64,000 bases of DNA from contig NZ_AGUF01000064.1 in assembly GCF_000236785.1 (NCBI RefSeq), forward strand, positions 62,001-126,000. The letters are read 5' to 3'. The translations under genes were made by a program, and so were the position numbers. Below the pieces are notes generated by a model. The model ran no database searches and was not told where the DNA came from. It saw only the letters and a program-made list of their open reading frames with translations. Position 1 is the first letter of the stretch. Every line of letters begins with the position of its first letter. Below are positions 51,798-64,000 of this stretch, piece by piece. This DNA comes from Achromobacter arsenitoxydans SY8 (GTDB lineage: Bacteria; Pseudomonadota; Gammaproteobacteria; Burkholderiales; Burkholderiaceae_B).

Positions 51798-54431
51798 CTA
51801 TGCCGACAGGCAGAGCGCGGCTGGGCCGTCGCGCAGAATCTCGACCAGCGGCAGCAGCCCGCCGGCGCTGGCGCGCACGCGCCGGCCGGTCAGGGCGTCA
51901 TGCAGCGACAGTCCGGAAATTCCGCCGGGCAACCGCAAGGCCGTATCGTTCCAGAAGCCGCGGGCGGCGGCGGCGTCTCCACGGGCATAGTCCGCCACCT
52001 GCAGCGCGCAATGCCGGCACGCCACGATCAGCGCATTCTGGCCGTCCTGCCGGCGCAGGAAAGCCAAGACATGGCGCGCATGGCTGCCCTCGGCCTGTAC
52101 GCGCAGGAAATCCCCGCCCATGAATGGTCCGGGCAGACGCTGGCGCGCCATCAGCAGCCGGTGGATGAGCGCCTGCTTCACGGCGCCGTCGCGCCAGGCG
52201 GCCGCGGACAGGGGCATCGCCGGGTCGCGCGCGGACTCGGCCAGCAGGGCGGCGCGCAGTGTGTAGTCGACGGGACGGCGGTTGTCCGGATCGACCAGGC
52301 TCAGGTCCCACAAGTCGGCGCCCTGGTACAGGTCGGGTACGCCCGGCAGCGTGTTGCGCAGCAGGGTCTGGGTGAAACTGTTGACCATGCCCGCAGGGGC
52401 CAGCTCCATGGCAAAGCCCGCGATCGCGGCCAGCAGCTCGCGGCCGTCAGGGGCCTGCGCCAGGAAATCCAGGCACGCTTGCGCGGCCGCTTCGTAGGTG
52501 GGGTCTGGATCCGTCCAGCTCGTATGCAGCTTTGCCTCGCGCAAGGCCTTGAGCTGCCACTGGCCGATGCGTTCCAGCCAGGTCAGGGTGAGGGCCGGAT
52601 CCCGCGCGAGTCGATCCGCGTCCCATTCCGCGGGCCAGGCCCCGACAAACGTCTGAATCAGCATGTAGCGGTCGGCGCGGGTCAGGCCAGGCGGCAGCGC
52701 GTCGATCCAGTCCTGCGCAAGCCGCATCCAGCGCGCGGGCATTTCGGTCAGCGCGGCCAGGCGGGCCCGCGTGTCCTCGCCGCGCTTGTGGTCGTGCGTG
52801 GCCGTGGCCAGCATGGCTCGGGGATGTGCGCGCGCGCGGCTGGCGCAGCAGTCATGAAAGTCGTCGGCGGACAGAGAGAAAACGTCGGGCGACGCGCCCA
52901 CCTCGTTGCGCGAGAGCAGAGGGCCGTATCGGTAGAAGAGCGTGTCTTCAAGCGCCTTGGCGGCCAGCGGCGGGGTCAGCTGCTGAAAGCGGCGCAGCGC
53001 CTCATGCGCGGCCGCGGGGCAGGCGCCGCCCAGCCATTCGTTCAGCTGGGCCAGCAGCGTGGCATCCGCATTGCCTTCACGCGCGGCCAGCGCGGCAGCC
53101 GCTCCGCGCGTCGCGGCGGCGCGCCAGTGCGCGTCGGCGGGGCTGCCGCCGCTGTCTTCGGCGTAGGTCCGGTAGACCGGAAAGGCCGCGAGCCACGCCG
53201 TCAGCGCGCGGTCGATGGCGGTGGCGGTCCAGTCCCGGGTGCGCAGGTCTTGCGCAGCAATGCGCGTCAGGCTGCGGACCAGGGCCTGGCGTTCCGCAGG
53301 AAAGTGCCGGGCCAGCATCCGCATCCGGGCGGCGCGCAGTTGTTCGCCGGGTTCGCGCGGGTCGTCCGCCAGGGTTGCCCAGAACGCGCGCAGGGGCGCT
53401 TGCGCATCGGGGTCATGCAGCAGAGCTCCGGCCTGGTCCATGAAGTCGTAGCCGGTCGTGCCGTCCGTGGACCAGCGCGGGTCCAGCGTTTCGTCGTAGG
53501 CCAGGATTTTTTCGACCACCAGATACGGCCTGTCTTGGCGGAACGGCGCGGGACGGCTTGCGCCGGCTTCGCCCAGGCGGGTCGACAGCCGCCGCAGGTA
53601 AGCGCCGGGCGAGACCAGCCCGTCGATGTGGTCGATGCGCACGCCGTCCAGAATGCCCTGCGCGTACAGGCGCAGGACGAGCGCATGCGCATCGTCGAAC
53701 ACGGCTTCGTCTTCGACCCTTACCCCCACAAGTTCGCTGATCTCGAAGAAGCGCCGCCAGTTGATCAGGTCCGGCGCCGTCCGCCACCAGGCCAGGCGGT
53801 AGTGCTGGCGCTCTAGCAGCGCATGCAGGCGCTGGCGTGCGTCCGGGTCGGCGGGATCGTGCTCGCGCAGCCAGGCCCGCGGGTCGGCGCCGCGCGGCGC
53901 GGACGAGGCGGCCAGCGGGTAGCGCTGCCCGCCGACGTCCAGTTCCGGCTGCGCCGCGCCGGCATCCCAGCACGGCCTGATGACGCCGTGTTCCAGCGCC
54001 GCGCCATAGGGATCGGCCAGCACCGGCAGCAGCACCTTGCCCTGCAGCGTGGGGGCGGGCGGTTCCCAGTCGATGTCGAAATGCCGCGACCACGCGCTGG
54101 CCTGGCCCTGGGCAAGTACGTCGCGCCACCAGGCGTTGGACGGGTGCGCCGCCATGTGGTTGGGCACGATATCGGCGATCAGTCCCAGGCCGCGCGCGCG
54201 GCCTGCGGCCGCCAGGCGCAGCAGGGCGGGCTCGCCCCCCAGTTCGGGATTGACGACGGCATGGTCGATCACGTCATAGCCGTGCGTGGATCCGGCGCGC
54301 GCGCGCGTCACTGGCGACAGGTACAGGTGGCTGACGCCCAGGTCCGCGTAGTAGTCGACCTGGGCGCATGCGTCGTCCAGCGTGTAGCCCGCATGCAGCT
54401 GCAGCCGGGCGGTGGCGCGCAGAGTGCTCAA
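51798..54431 (-). CDS. treY: Maltooligosyl trehalose synthase
   Basis: This 877-residue GH13 enzyme turns the reducing end of a maltooligosaccharide into a trehalosyl unit. Visible GH13 regions are GLIADIVPNHMA, the nucleophile region LDGVRIDHIDGL, LVVEKILAYDE (general acid) and ATATHDHKRGED. The start is TTG 54431 with AGGAG seven bases upstream; it overlaps the malQ stop as TTGA, giving translational coupling. The length is close to other TreY proteins. It works with TreZ, three frames upstream in the same operon, to release trehalose from glucan. Confidence 0.94.
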   Translation of the reverse strand: MSTLRATARLQLHAGYTLDDACAQVDYYADLGVSHLYLSPVTRARAGSTHGYDVIDHAVVNPELGGEPALLRLAAAGRARGLGLIADIVPNHMAAHPSNAWWRDVLAQGQASAWSRHFDIDWEPPAPTLQGKVLLPVLADPYGAALEHGVIRPCWDAGAAQPELDVGGQRYPLAASSAPRGADPRAWLREHDPADPDARQRLHALLERQHYRLAWWRTAPDLINWRRFFEISELVGVRVEDEAVFDDAHALVLRLYAQGILDGVRIDHIDGLVSPGAYLRRLSTRLGEAGASRPAPFRQDRPYLVVEKILAYDETLDPRWSTDGTTGYDFMDQAGALLHDPDAQAPLRAFWATLADDPREPGEQLRAARMRMLARHFPAERQALVRSLTRIAAQDLRTRDWTATAIDRALTAWLAAFPVYRTYAEDSGGSPADAHWRAAATRGAAAALAAREGNADATLLAQLNEWLGGACPAAAHEALRRFQQLTPPLAAKALEDTLFYRYGPLLSRNEVGASPDVFSLSADDFHDCCASRARAHPRAMLATATHDHKRGEDTRARLAALTEMPARWMRLAQDWIDALPPGLTRADRYMLIQTFVGAWPAEWDADRLARDPALTLTWLERIGQWQLKALREAKLHTSWTDPDPTYEAAAQACLDFLAQAPDGRELLAAIAGFAMELAPAGMVNSFTQTLLRNTLPGVPDLYQGADLWDLSLVDPDNRRPVDYTLRAALLAESARDPAMPLSAAAWRDGAVKQALIHRLLMARQRLPGPFMGGDFLRVQAEGSHARHVLAFLRRQDGQNALIVACRHCALQVADYARGDAAAARGFWNDTALRLPGGISGLSLHDALTGRRVRASAGGLLPLVEILRDGPAALCLSA

Positions 54432-56548
54432 GGCCGTCTCCTGCCGGTGCGCGCGGCGTCCAGGCGCGCCTGGGCCGCGGGGTCCGCGAAGGTGGCGCGT
54501 ATGCTGCGCGGCAGGCGCTGGCGCCAGTTGGGATGGGTGTCGATCGTGCCCGGCAGATTGGGCTGGTCCAGCACGCCGGCTACGTCCTCCATGGGCACGA
54601 GCAGCAGCGGGCAGGGACTGGACGACACGAAACGCAGCAGCGCCGGCAGGGGCGCCTGGCGGGGCGGGGCGGCCGCGTCGGGGTCCAGCGCCCGTGCCAG
54701 CAGCGTCCGGTCGAGGTCCCGGCCGCGCCGCAGGGTCTGCTCGTCTTCGTCCGCGCCCAGCAGGCCCAGTTTGACGCGCCAGTCGATGTCGCGCGCTTCC
54801 CACCAGCCGCGCAGCGTCGGCAGATCGTGCGTGGTGGTCATGGCGGCCGCATCGGGCGGCCAGCGGGCCGGGTCCGTGAATCCGGCGGGCGCGTCCGGCC
54901 CGGGCCTGGCGTCGGGCGCCTGGCGCATGAACCACAGCACGTTCATGCCCAGCACGCCGTTGTCCTTCAGGCGCTGGTCGAAGCCCTCGGGCACCGTGCC
55001 CAGGTTCTCGCCGATGGCGCAGGCGCGGTGCCGCCAGGATTCCAGTGCGGCAAGGGCCAGCAGCGCGTCTAGCGGATAGCGCAGGTAGGCGCCGTCGGCA
55101 GACGATGCGCGGTCCGGCACCAGCCAGAGCCGGGCCATGCCCAGGATGTGATCAATGCGCACGCCGCCGGTGTGCGCAAGGCTGGCGCGCAGCATGTCGA
55201 TGAAAGCGCGGTAGCCGTTCAACTGCAGCGCGCGCGGCGAAAACGCCGTCAGGCCCCAGTTCTGGCCCTGCGGGTTGTAGATGTCGGGCGGCGCACCGAC
55301 CGACATGCGCGGCATCAGGTCAGCCTGCCGGCTCCAGGCATGGCTGCCGTCCGGGCTGTCGCCGACAGCCAGGTCCGCAAGCAGCCCCAGCCGCATGCCG
55401 GCCTCGCGCCCCGCGGCATGGGCCGCCGCCAGGCTTTCGGCGGCCAGCCATTGGGCGAACTGGTGGAAGTCGACCTCCTGGGCGTGCGCCTGGGCGTAGC
55501 GCTTGACGTCGGCCGACGCCGGGTCGCGCAGGCTTGCGGGCCACTGCGGCCAGGGTTGCACCGCGCCGCCGGGCGCCTGGTGCGCCGCGTGCAGGGCTTC
55601 GAACACCGCGTGGTCGCGCAGCGCCTGCCCCTGCGCCGCGCAGAAGCGCGCGTAGCGCTGGCGCAGCGCGGGCGGCGCGCCGCCGGCGAACTGCCGGTGC
55701 AGGGCGCGCAACAGCCGCAGGCGTATCTCGGCGGCTGCCGGCCAGTCGATCAGGTCCCGGCTGTCCAGCGCATTCAGCGTATCCGGATCGGCGTCCGCCA
55801 GCGCCCGCGTCATCGCGTCATGGCCCAGCACCGCGGCCGGCGCGGCGTAAAGGATATTGAGGAACAGGCGGCTGGACGGCGAGTAGGGACTGCAGCGCCC
55901 GGGCTGGGCGGCGAACATGGCGTGCACCGGACTGATGGCCAACATGTCCGCGCCTTGCCCGGCCGCGGCCACCGCCAGTTCGCGCAGCGCGGCGAAGTCG
56001 CCGAATCCGTGCGTGCGCGGCAGCGCCCCGTTGGCGTCCTGCCGCAGGCTGTACACCTGGGCGCCGATGCCCCAGCAACGCGGGTCGCCCGCGCCGGTCA
56101 GTTCCGCGAGACTGGGCGCGCGCTGGGGGGCGACCGCCAGCAGCGTGTCGCCCGACGCCAGGGACAGGCGGTGATAGCCGGGTTCGTCCGGCGCGACCAG
56201 GTAGGGCTGGCCATCCGCGCCGGCGCGGATGTCGCCGTCGATGACATCCCCGGATTCGCAGGCGATGCGGTAGGGGCCGCCGGCCTCGCGCGGCAGCGCG
56301 GCCTTGCCGTTGACGCGGGCGATCAGCAGGGGCGGCAGCGCGTCGGCCGCCTGCGCGGCCAGGCGCTGGCGGCTGTCGCGGATGTCTTGCGCGCCGGCCG
56401 CCGGCAGGCCCAGCGCGGTCAACAGCGCGCGCAGCGTGTCGGGCGCCACCCGCCGCGGCTGCTGGCGGGCATCCGTCCAATGCTCGGCGATGCCCGCCTC
56501 CAGGGCCAGCGCCGACAGGGCGGCGTCCTCGGCGCTGGCGCCATTCAT
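54428..56548 (-). CDS. malQ: 4-alpha-glucanotransferase (amylomaltase)
   Basis: A 706-residue GH77 enzyme that transfers maltosyl units between alpha-1,4-glucans. The N-terminal about 150 residues are the MalQ-specific beta domains. The catalytic part has DFAALRELAVAAAGQGAD, VRIDHILGMARLWLVP (nucleophile Asp), CAIGENLGTVPEGF (acid/base Glu) and TTTHDLPTLRGWW. Its ATG overlaps the treZ stop (ATGA) and follows GAGGAG; its stop overlaps the treY start. It would supply glucan chains of suitable length for TreY or for GlgB. Confidence 0.94.
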   Translation of the reverse strand: MNGASAEDAALSALALEAGIAEHWTDARQQPRRVAPDTLRALLTALGLPAAGAQDIRDSRQRLAAQAADALPPLLIARVNGKAALPREAGGPYRIACESGDVIDGDIRAGADGQPYLVAPDEPGYHRLSLASGDTLLAVAPQRAPSLAELTGAGDPRCWGIGAQVYSLRQDANGALPRTHGFGDFAALRELAVAAAGQGADMLAISPVHAMFAAQPGRCSPYSPSSRLFLNILYAAPAAVLGHDAMTRALADADPDTLNALDSRDLIDWPAAAEIRLRLLRALHRQFAGGAPPALRQRYARFCAAQGQALRDHAVFEALHAAHQAPGGAVQPWPQWPASLRDPASADVKRYAQAHAQEVDFHQFAQWLAAESLAAAHAAGREAGMRLGLLADLAVGDSPDGSHAWSRQADLMPRMSVGAPPDIYNPQGQNWGLTAFSPRALQLNGYRAFIDMLRASLAHTGGVRIDHILGMARLWLVPDRASSADGAYLRYPLDALLALAALESWRHRACAIGENLGTVPEGFDQRLKDNGVLGMNVLWFMRQAPDARPGPDAPAGFTDPARWPPDAAAMTTTHDLPTLRGWWEARDIDWRVKLGLLGADEDEQTLRRGRDLDRTLLARALDPDAAAPPRQAPLPALLRFVSSSPCPLLLVPMEDVAGVLDQPNLPGTIDTHPNWRQRLPRSIRATFADPAAQARLDAARTGRRRP

Positions 56549-58331
56549 GCGGGCTCCTCAAGCAGCCAGACGGTGCAGTCGGGACACAGTTCACCCCGCG
56601 CCAGGGCGTCGCGGCCGCCGGCCAGGGACTCGAACAGCAAGGTGGCGTAAACATCCGGCCCGGGCATCAGGGCTGCGGGCACGGGCTGCGGCTCGGGTCC
56701 CAGATTGGCGTAGAGCGTCAGGCGCGCGCCATCGGCCAGTTCCCATCGGGCATAGACGGCGCGATCGCCCACCGCCGCGGCGCCGAGGCTGGCGGCGCCC
56801 GCCAGGCGCGGCGCGATCAGGCGCGCGCGCAGTTGCAGCAACGCGGTGTAATCGCGCAGCCAGTCCGCGCTCTCGGCGTGTTCGTCCCAGGGGGCGCTGG
56901 CGAGATAGGTGGCGGGATCGTTCGGGTCGGGCAGCGGCGCGGCCGGCGTATCGCCCGAAAACTCCGGAAACGCCGCGAATTCTCGCTGCCGGCCGTCGCG
57001 CACGGCCTGCGCCAGCGCGGGATCCGTGTGGCTGGTGAAGTACAGGAACGGCGAATGGGCGCCCAGTTCTTCGCCCATGAAGATCAGGGGAATCTGCGGC
57101 GCCAGCAGTTGCAGCGCCACGGCAGCCCGCAGCCGCGGACCGCTGTCGACCAGGCTGGTCAGCCGTTCGCCCCGGGCGCGGTTGCCGGTCTGGTCGTGAT
57201 TCTGCAGGAACAGCACGAAGGCGGTGGGGGGCAATGCCGCGCTGGGTTCGCCACGCGGTTGGCCGCCGCGATAGGGTGAGGGCTGGCCCTGGTACAGCCA
57301 GCCTTCGGCCAGACAGCGCGCGAGCGCCTGCGCGGGCTCCGTGCAATAGTCGGCGTAGTACCCGCGCGTCTCGCCCGTCAGCAGGTGATGCAGCACGTGG
57401 TGCGCGTCGTCGTTCCACTGCGCATCGAAATCCCCCTGGAGCAGGCTGGCGCGGTTGTCGTCGTTCTCGACCACCAGATGCACGTGGCGTTCGGCCGACA
57501 CGCGGTCGCGCACGTAGCGCGCCAGCTCGTGCAGCCATTCGTGCCCGGCGATCGCGTGCACCGCGTCCAGCCGCAGGCCGTCGAAGCGGTACTCGGTCAG
57601 CCAGTACAGGGCGTTTTCCTTGAAGAACGCGCTGACGGCGGGCAGGCGGAAGTCGATGGCGTCGCCCCACGGCGTGTCCACGTCGGACCGGAAAAACGGG
57701 GCGGCGTAGCGCGCAAGATAATTGCCGTCCGGACCGAAATGGTTGTAGACCACGTCCAGCATGACGCCCATGCCCAGCGCGTGCGCGCCGTCGATCAGGC
57801 GCTTCAGGTCATCGGGCGTGCCGTAGGCGGTGTCGGGCGCGTACGGCAGGACGCCGTCGTAGCCCCAGTTGCGCTCACCCGGAAAGTCGGCGATGGGCAT
57901 GAGTTCGACCATGGTGACGCCCATGGCCGCAAGCGCAGGCAGGCGCGCCAGCAGGCCCTTGAAGCCGCCGGCCAGGCCGGCATGGACTTCGTACAGCACG
58001 GTATCTTCCCAGGGCCGGCCGGCCCATTCCGGATGGCGCCAGCGGTACGCGCCGGGCGGCGCGGGTACGATGCTGTCGCCGTGGACGTCGCCGTCCTGCA
58101 GGCGCGAGGCCGGATCGGGGATCACGGTATCCGCATCGAGCCGGTAGTGGTAACGGGCGCCAGGCGGGCAGTCCACATCGGCCTGCGCGTAGCCGTCGGG
58201 GTCGGGATGCAGCGGGATCGGCGGGTGGCCCTGGACCTCCAGCGCCAGCCCGGGCGGGGCGCTGGGCGCCCAGATGCGGAATCGCGTCACGCCGCTGTCC
58301 AGCGGCGTCGCGCCGAAGGACCAGGACGTCG

Positions 58332-58335
<4 letters not shown>
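56545..58335 (-). CDS. treZ: Malto-oligosyltrehalose trehalohydrolase
   Basis: A 596-residue GH13 enzyme cutting trehalose from the maltooligosyl-trehalose made by TreY. An N-terminal CBM48-like domain (about 1-95) precedes the barrel. Catalytic motifs are GVMLDVVYNHFG, FDGLRLDAVHAI, VHLVVENDDNRA and FLQNHDQTGNRA. ATG 58335 overlaps the glgX stop (ATGA), and the stop overlaps malQ in the same way. Length and domain order match characterised TreZ. Confidence 0.95.
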
Positions 58336-60443
<2,108 letters not shown>

Positions 60444-60447
60444 GGAT

Positions 60448-62652
60448 TCAGCCTTCATGCATCAGATAAAGGGTGGACAGGGGCGGCAGGGTCAGGGACA
60501 GGGCCTGGGGCTGGCCGTGGGCGGCCATGTCGCCAGTGGCGGCGCCGCCCTGGTTGCCTTGGCCGGAGCCGCCGTAATGCGAGGCGTCGGTGTTCAGCAG
60601 TTCGGTCCAGCGACCGGCTAGCGGCACGCCGATGCGGTAGTCGTGGCGGGCGACGGGCGTGAAATTGGATACCGCCAGCATATGCCTTTGGCCGTCGGTG
60701 CGCACGAACGCCACCACGCTGTTCTGCGAGTCGTCCAGGATCGTCCAGGCGAAGCCGGCGGGGTCGGCGTCCAGCGCGTGCAGCGCCGGCTCCCGGGCGT
60801 ACAGGCGGTTCAGGTCGGCAACCAGCCGCTGCATGCCCAGGTGGCCCGGGTGGTCCAGCAGATTCCAGTCCAGCGTCGCGTCGTGGTTCCATTCTGCGGG
60901 CTGGGCAAGTTCTCCGCCCATGAACAGCAGCTTCTTGCCGGGATGCGCCCACATGAAACCCAGGTAGGCGCGCAGGTTCGCCAGCCTGGCCGGCGCGTCG
61001 CCCGGCATCTTGCCCAGCAGCGATCCCTTGCCGTGCACCACTTCGTCGTGCGACAGCGGCAGGATGAAGCGTTCGCTGTACGCATACACCATGCCGAAGG
61101 TGATGTCGTGATGGTGGTAGCGCCGGTGGATGGGATCCTGCGCCAGATAGCGCAGCGTGTCGTGCATCCAGCCCATGTTCCACTTGTAGTGGAAGCCCAG
61201 GCCGCCTTCCTGCACGGGGGCCGTCACGCCGGGCCACGCGGTCGATTCCTCGGCCACCATGATGGCGTCGGGGCACTCCGCGCGCACCGTGCCGTTGAGC
61301 TCCTGCAGGAACTGCACGGCCTCCAGGTTCTCGCGGCCGCCGTAGCGGTTGGGGATCCATTCGCCCGGCTGGCGGCTGTAGTCCCGGTACAGCATCGAGG
61401 CCACGGCGTCCACGCGCAGGCCGTCGATGTGGAAGCGGCGCAGCCAATGGATCGCGCTGGCGATCATGAAGGCCTTCACCTCGTTGCGGCCCAGGTTGTA
61501 GACCATGGTGTGCCAGTCGGGGTGATAGCCCTCGCGCGGATCCTCGTATTCGTACAGCGAGGTGCCGTCAAAGGCCGCCAGGCCGTGCGGGTCGTCCGGA
61601 AAGTGGGCCGGCACCCAGTCCAGGATCACGCCGATACCGGCCGCGTGGCAGCGGTCTATGAAGCGGGCGAACGCCTCCGGCGGGCCATGCCGCGCGGTGG
61701 GCGCGAACATGCCCAGGGGCTGGTAGCCCCAGGAGCCGCCGAAAGGATGCTCCATGATGGGCATCAGCTCGATATGCGTGAAGCCCAGGGCGCGCACGTA
61801 GGGCGGCAGCTTGTCGGCCAGCTGGTCCCAGAGGCAGCGCGCCGGATCGCGCACGGCCCAGGACCCCGCATGGAGTTCGTAGATGGACAGCGGGGCGGCG
61901 GGCGACTGCCGCGCGCCGCGCTCGCGCATCCAGGCCGCGTCGTTCCAGGCATAGGGCGCGGGGTCGTCCACCACCGACGCCGTGGCGGGCGCCTCTTCGC
62001 AGCGGCGCGCCATGGGGTCCGCCTTCATGAACTGGCGTCCCGCGCGGTCGGTGATGGCGAACTTGTAGCGGTCGCCGGGCTGCAGGCCGGGGATGAAGAT
62101 CTCCCACACGCCGGCGGCATGGCGCAGCCGCATGCCATGGCGCCGGGCGTCCCAGCCGTTGAAGTCGCCGGCCACGGCGACGCGGCGCGCGTTCGGCGCC
62201 CAGACCGCACAGCGCAGGCCCGCCACGCCGTCCACCTCGGTCAGGTGCGCGCCCAGCGCCTCGCCAGCTTCACGCCAGGATCCTTGGGCCAGGCGCTGCA
62301 GCGTGGCTTCGTCCAGCAGGGCGCCGAAGGCGTACGGGTCCGCCGTAACCTGTTCGGCGGCGGGCCAGCGGATGGCCAGGCGGTACGATGCGCCGTCGCC
62401 CGGCTGGGCGTAGGGCGCCCGGCCCACGTAAAGCCCTTGTCCCTGTTCGTGCAGCGACGTGCGGGCGCCGTCCGGGTCCAGCACGTCCACGGCCTGCGCG
62501 CCCGGCACGTAGACGCGCAGCCAGCCGTCGTGCGGACCCAGCACCGCGAAGGGATCATCGTGCAGGCCGCAGGCCAGGGCGGTCAGTTCCAAGGCGTCGA
62601 TCCGGCCCTCGGGCGCGGCGCCGGTTGCGGGGGAGGCAAGCGCATCGCTCAT
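60448..62652 (-). CDS. glgB: 1,4-alpha-glucan branching enzyme
   Basis: A 734-residue GH13 branching enzyme, the standard length. It has the extra N-terminal beta domain (about 20-110), a CBM48 (about 120-220: [20 protein letters not shown]) and the barrel, with motifs [49 protein letters not shown] and [16 protein letters not shown] 62652 overlaps the upstream maltokinase stop (ATGA). It makes branched glucan; together with a maltokinase this fits the GlgE route in which trehalose becomes glucan. Confidence 0.97.
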   Translation of the reverse strand: MSDALASPATGAAPEGRIDALELTALACGLHDDPFAVLGPHDGWLRVYVPGAQAVDVLDPDGARTSLHEQGQGLYVGRAPYAQPGDGASYRLAIRWPAAEQVTADPYAFGALLDEATLQRLAQGSWREAGEALGAHLTEVDGVAGLRCAVWAPNARRVAVAGDFNGWDARRHGMRLRHAAGVWEIFIPGLQPGDRYKFAITDRAGRQFMKADPMARRCEEAPATASVVDDPAPYAWNDAAWMRERGARQSPAAPLSIYELHAGSWAVRDPARCLWDQLADKLPPYVRALGFTHIELMPIMEHPFGGSWGYQPLGMFAPTARHGPPEAFARFIDRCHAAGIGVILDWVPAHFPDDPHGLAAFDGTSLYEYEDPREGYHPDWHTMVYNLGRNEVKAFMIASAIHWLRRFHIDGLRVDAVASMLYRDYSRQPGEWIPNRYGGRENLEAVQFLQELNGTVRAECPDAIMVAEESTAWPGVTAPVQEGGLGFHYKWNMGWMHDTLRYLAQDPIHRRYHHHDITFGMVYAYSERFILPLSHDEVVHGKGSLLGKMPGDAPARLANLRAYLGFMWAHPGKKLLFMGGELAQPAEWNHDATLDWNLLDHPGHLGMQRLVADLNRLYAREPALHALDADPAGFAWTILDDSQNSVVAFVRTDGQRHMLAVSNFTPVARHDYRIGVPLAGRWTELLNTDASHYGGSGQGNQGGAATGDMAAHGQPQALSLTLPPLSTLYLMHEG

Positions 62653-64000
62653 GGCGTTTTCCCTTCGGCGTCGATGGCCGCGGACAGCAGGACGTTGCGG
62701 GCCAGCTCGGTTAGCGCGCACAGCGGAATCGAGATCCAGTCGGGCCGGTGCGCGGCTTCGTAGCTGACTTCGTAGGCGGCCTTTTCCAGCTGCGCCAGCG
62801 CCAGCAGCGTGCCTTCCTGGTCCGCCGCCGGCGTCAGCGCATCGCCGCGCGTCGCCCGATAGCCCTGCAGGAAGGCCTCCGACGCCTGCCGCCGGAAGCG
62901 CGCCAGCAGCGCGTCGCGCTGTTCCGCGGGCGCCACGGGCGGCGCCGGGGTTTCGTCCGCGCCGGCATTGGCGTCCATGTGCGCGCCGCCGATCAGGTCG
63001 CTGCGGGCGATCGCTGCCGCCGCGTAGTCGAACGAGCGCAGCATGCCGGCCACGTCCTTGTAGGGCGAGGCGAGCGAGCGCCGCGCCTGCAGGCTGCTGA
63101 TGGGTTCGCCTTCGAAATCAATCAGATAGGCGTCGGTCTGCGCAACCAGCACCTGGCCCAGGTGGAAGTCGCCATGCGCGCGCAGGTTAGGCAAGCCCGT
63201 TTCGGCCTGCGCCATGGCGCCCACGCGCTCGGCCAGGCGGGCATGATGGTCGAAGAACCATTCGGCGCAGGCCCGCGACGGCTCCTCAAGCCTGTCCAGC
63301 TGCGCGCGCAGGTCCTTTTCGGCGCGATCCAGCAGGCCGCGCACATGCTCGGCCCGCGCGTCCGAATCGGCCTGGCTGGCGGGATGCGGCTGGAAGTCCG
63401 CGTCGTCCGTGGACGCGGCCAGCACGGCGTGCATCTGGCCCAGGCGCTCGCCGATGGTGGCGGCCATCACCGCGTAGCCCTGCAGGCTTTCCTCGAATTC
63501 CTCGGGGCTGCTGCCCACCAGCAGCGCGTTGGCCAACGTGCGCTTCAGGTAGTCCAGCGTCCAGCTCCAGGCATCGCCTTCGTTGGGCACGTAGCGGTGC
63601 GCGATGGCCAGCGTGTGGACCACGCCGTCCGCGTCCACGCGCTGCACCTCGCCCAGCAGGGCGGGGATGTTGCCGTAGCCGGCGCGGGTCAGGTAACGGG
63701 TCATCTCGGCTTCGGGCGATACGCCCGGCTGCACGCTGCGAATGAGCTTCAGGATGAGCTGGCCGCCCACGATGACGGAACTGTTCGACTGTTCGCCCGT
63801 GAGCCACTGCAAGGCCGGATCAGCGTCGAGCGCGAGTTCGCGCATCCCGGCTTCGGGCAGGAAGCGGATGACGCCAGGCTTGTCGCCGGGCTTGCCGGCG
63901 CTGCGGCCGTCCAGTTCGGCGCCGGCCTGCAGGGCGTTCAGTATGCTGCGCACGAACCCCGGCTGCAGGAAGGCGTCCGCCAGGACGCCGACCTCCGCGC
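62649..64000 (-). CDS. Maltokinase domain, probably C-terminus of a TreS-maltokinase fusion, cut by window
   Basis: About 450 residues are visible, open to the window edge. The kinase fold is that of maltokinase (Mak/Pep2), which phosphorylates maltose to maltose 1-phosphate: [20 protein letters not shown] at the ATP site, the catalytic [13 protein letters not shown] and the metal-binding YLIDFEGEP. The frame continues upstream as [18 protein letters not shown], which resembles the hinge of TreS-maltokinase fusions (trehalose synthase joined to maltokinase). A GTG at 63953 could start a free-standing kinase, so the fusion is an inference. It heads the visible part of the glgB-glgX-treZ-malQ-treY operon. 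Confidence 0.88.
   Translation of the reverse strand, partial: AEVGVLADAFLQPGFVRSILNALQAGAELDGRSAGKPGDKPGVIRFLPEAGMRELALDADPALQWLTGEQSNSSVIVGGQLILKLIRSVQPGVSPEAEMTRYLTRAGYGNIPALLGEVQRVDADGVVHTLAIAHRYVPNEGDAWSWTLDYLKRTLANALLVGSSPEEFEESLQGYAVMAATIGERLGQMHAVLAASTDDADFQPHPASQADSDARAEHVRGLLDRAEKDLRAQLDRLEEPSRACAEWFFDHHARLAERVGAMAQAETGLPNLRAHGDFHLGQVLVAQTDAYLIDFEGEPISSLQARRSLASPYKDVAGMLRSFDYAAAAIARSDLIGGAHMDANAGADETPAPPVAPAEQRDALLARFRRQASEAFLQGYRATRGDALTPAADQEGTLLALAQLEKAAYEVSYEAAHRPDWISIPLCALTELARNVLLSAAIDAEGKTP

Noticed and set aside
53823-55079. Long open frame on the plus strand (over 400 codons) opposite treY and malQ
   Set aside because: It is antisense to genes with full catalytic motifs, rich in Arg/Gly/Ala as expected from reading a GC-rich gene backwards, and has no recognisable domain.

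Overview
The window looks like a chromosomal segment of a high-GC betaproteobacterium of the Alcaligenaceae (Bordetella/Achromobacter type). This is inferred from strong GC3 bias, frequent GTG/TTG starts, TACAAT-like -10 elements with weak -35s, and recognisable orthologues such as Psd, RpoN and arginase plus ornithine aminotransferase. It is densely coding. No rRNA, tRNA, insertion sequence, prophage or CRISPR array was seen.

Layout. 0-13 kb is metabolic and transport content: a PQQ sugar dehydrogenase fragment, a glutathione transferase, a DMT exporter with a DUF423 protein, a Xre/RES toxin-antitoxin pair with its own palindromic promoter, a Zn alcohol dehydrogenase with a branched-chain-type binding protein divergent from an IclR regulator, arginase and ornithine aminotransferase, a MetQ-like binding protein, and an MFS carrier divergent from an Lrp regulator. 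12.5-31.6 kb mixes membrane and lipid functions (metallophosphoesterase, FMN hydroxyacid oxidase, phosphatidylserine decarboxylase, ABC-F protein), a response regulator/CitE pair, aroG, a REC-EAL protein, a ferric-reductase-like flavocytochrome, a MuiA-like protein, a LysR/MFS pair and a DUF2325 gene behind a Fur-like box. 31.6-39.4 kb is regulatory: a 997-residue hybrid histidine kinase, then rpoN with two sigma-54 activators.

39.4-51.7 kb is a stress-type cluster: many small secreted, membrane or disordered proteins (DUF378, DUF883, DUF3309, DUF4142, a Cys-rich copper-binding-type protein, several hydrophilin-like peptides), a YghA-type SDR, a type IB topoisomerase, a tandem universal stress protein with an Anr/FNR-like box, a FUSC efflux-type protein and a second EAL protein. 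51.8-64 kb is one minus-strand operon for alpha-glucan and trehalose metabolism: a maltokinase (probably the C-terminus of a TreS-maltokinase fusion), glgB, glgX, treZ, malQ and treY, joined by stop/start overlaps.

How they work together (inference). The last 25 kb reads as an osmotic/desiccation/stationary-phase tolerance region: trehalose and glucan interconversion beside disordered glycine-rich peptides, envelope proteins and a universal stress protein. The rpoN locus carries a -24/-12 element in front of its own NtrC-type regulator, suggesting local autoregulation. Observations most worth following up are the inverted pair of perfect DnaA boxes at 19.88 kb, a terminator hairpin just upstream of psd, the Fur-like box before the DUF2325 gene, the operator of the RES toxin system, and the hydrophilin/trehalose cluster.
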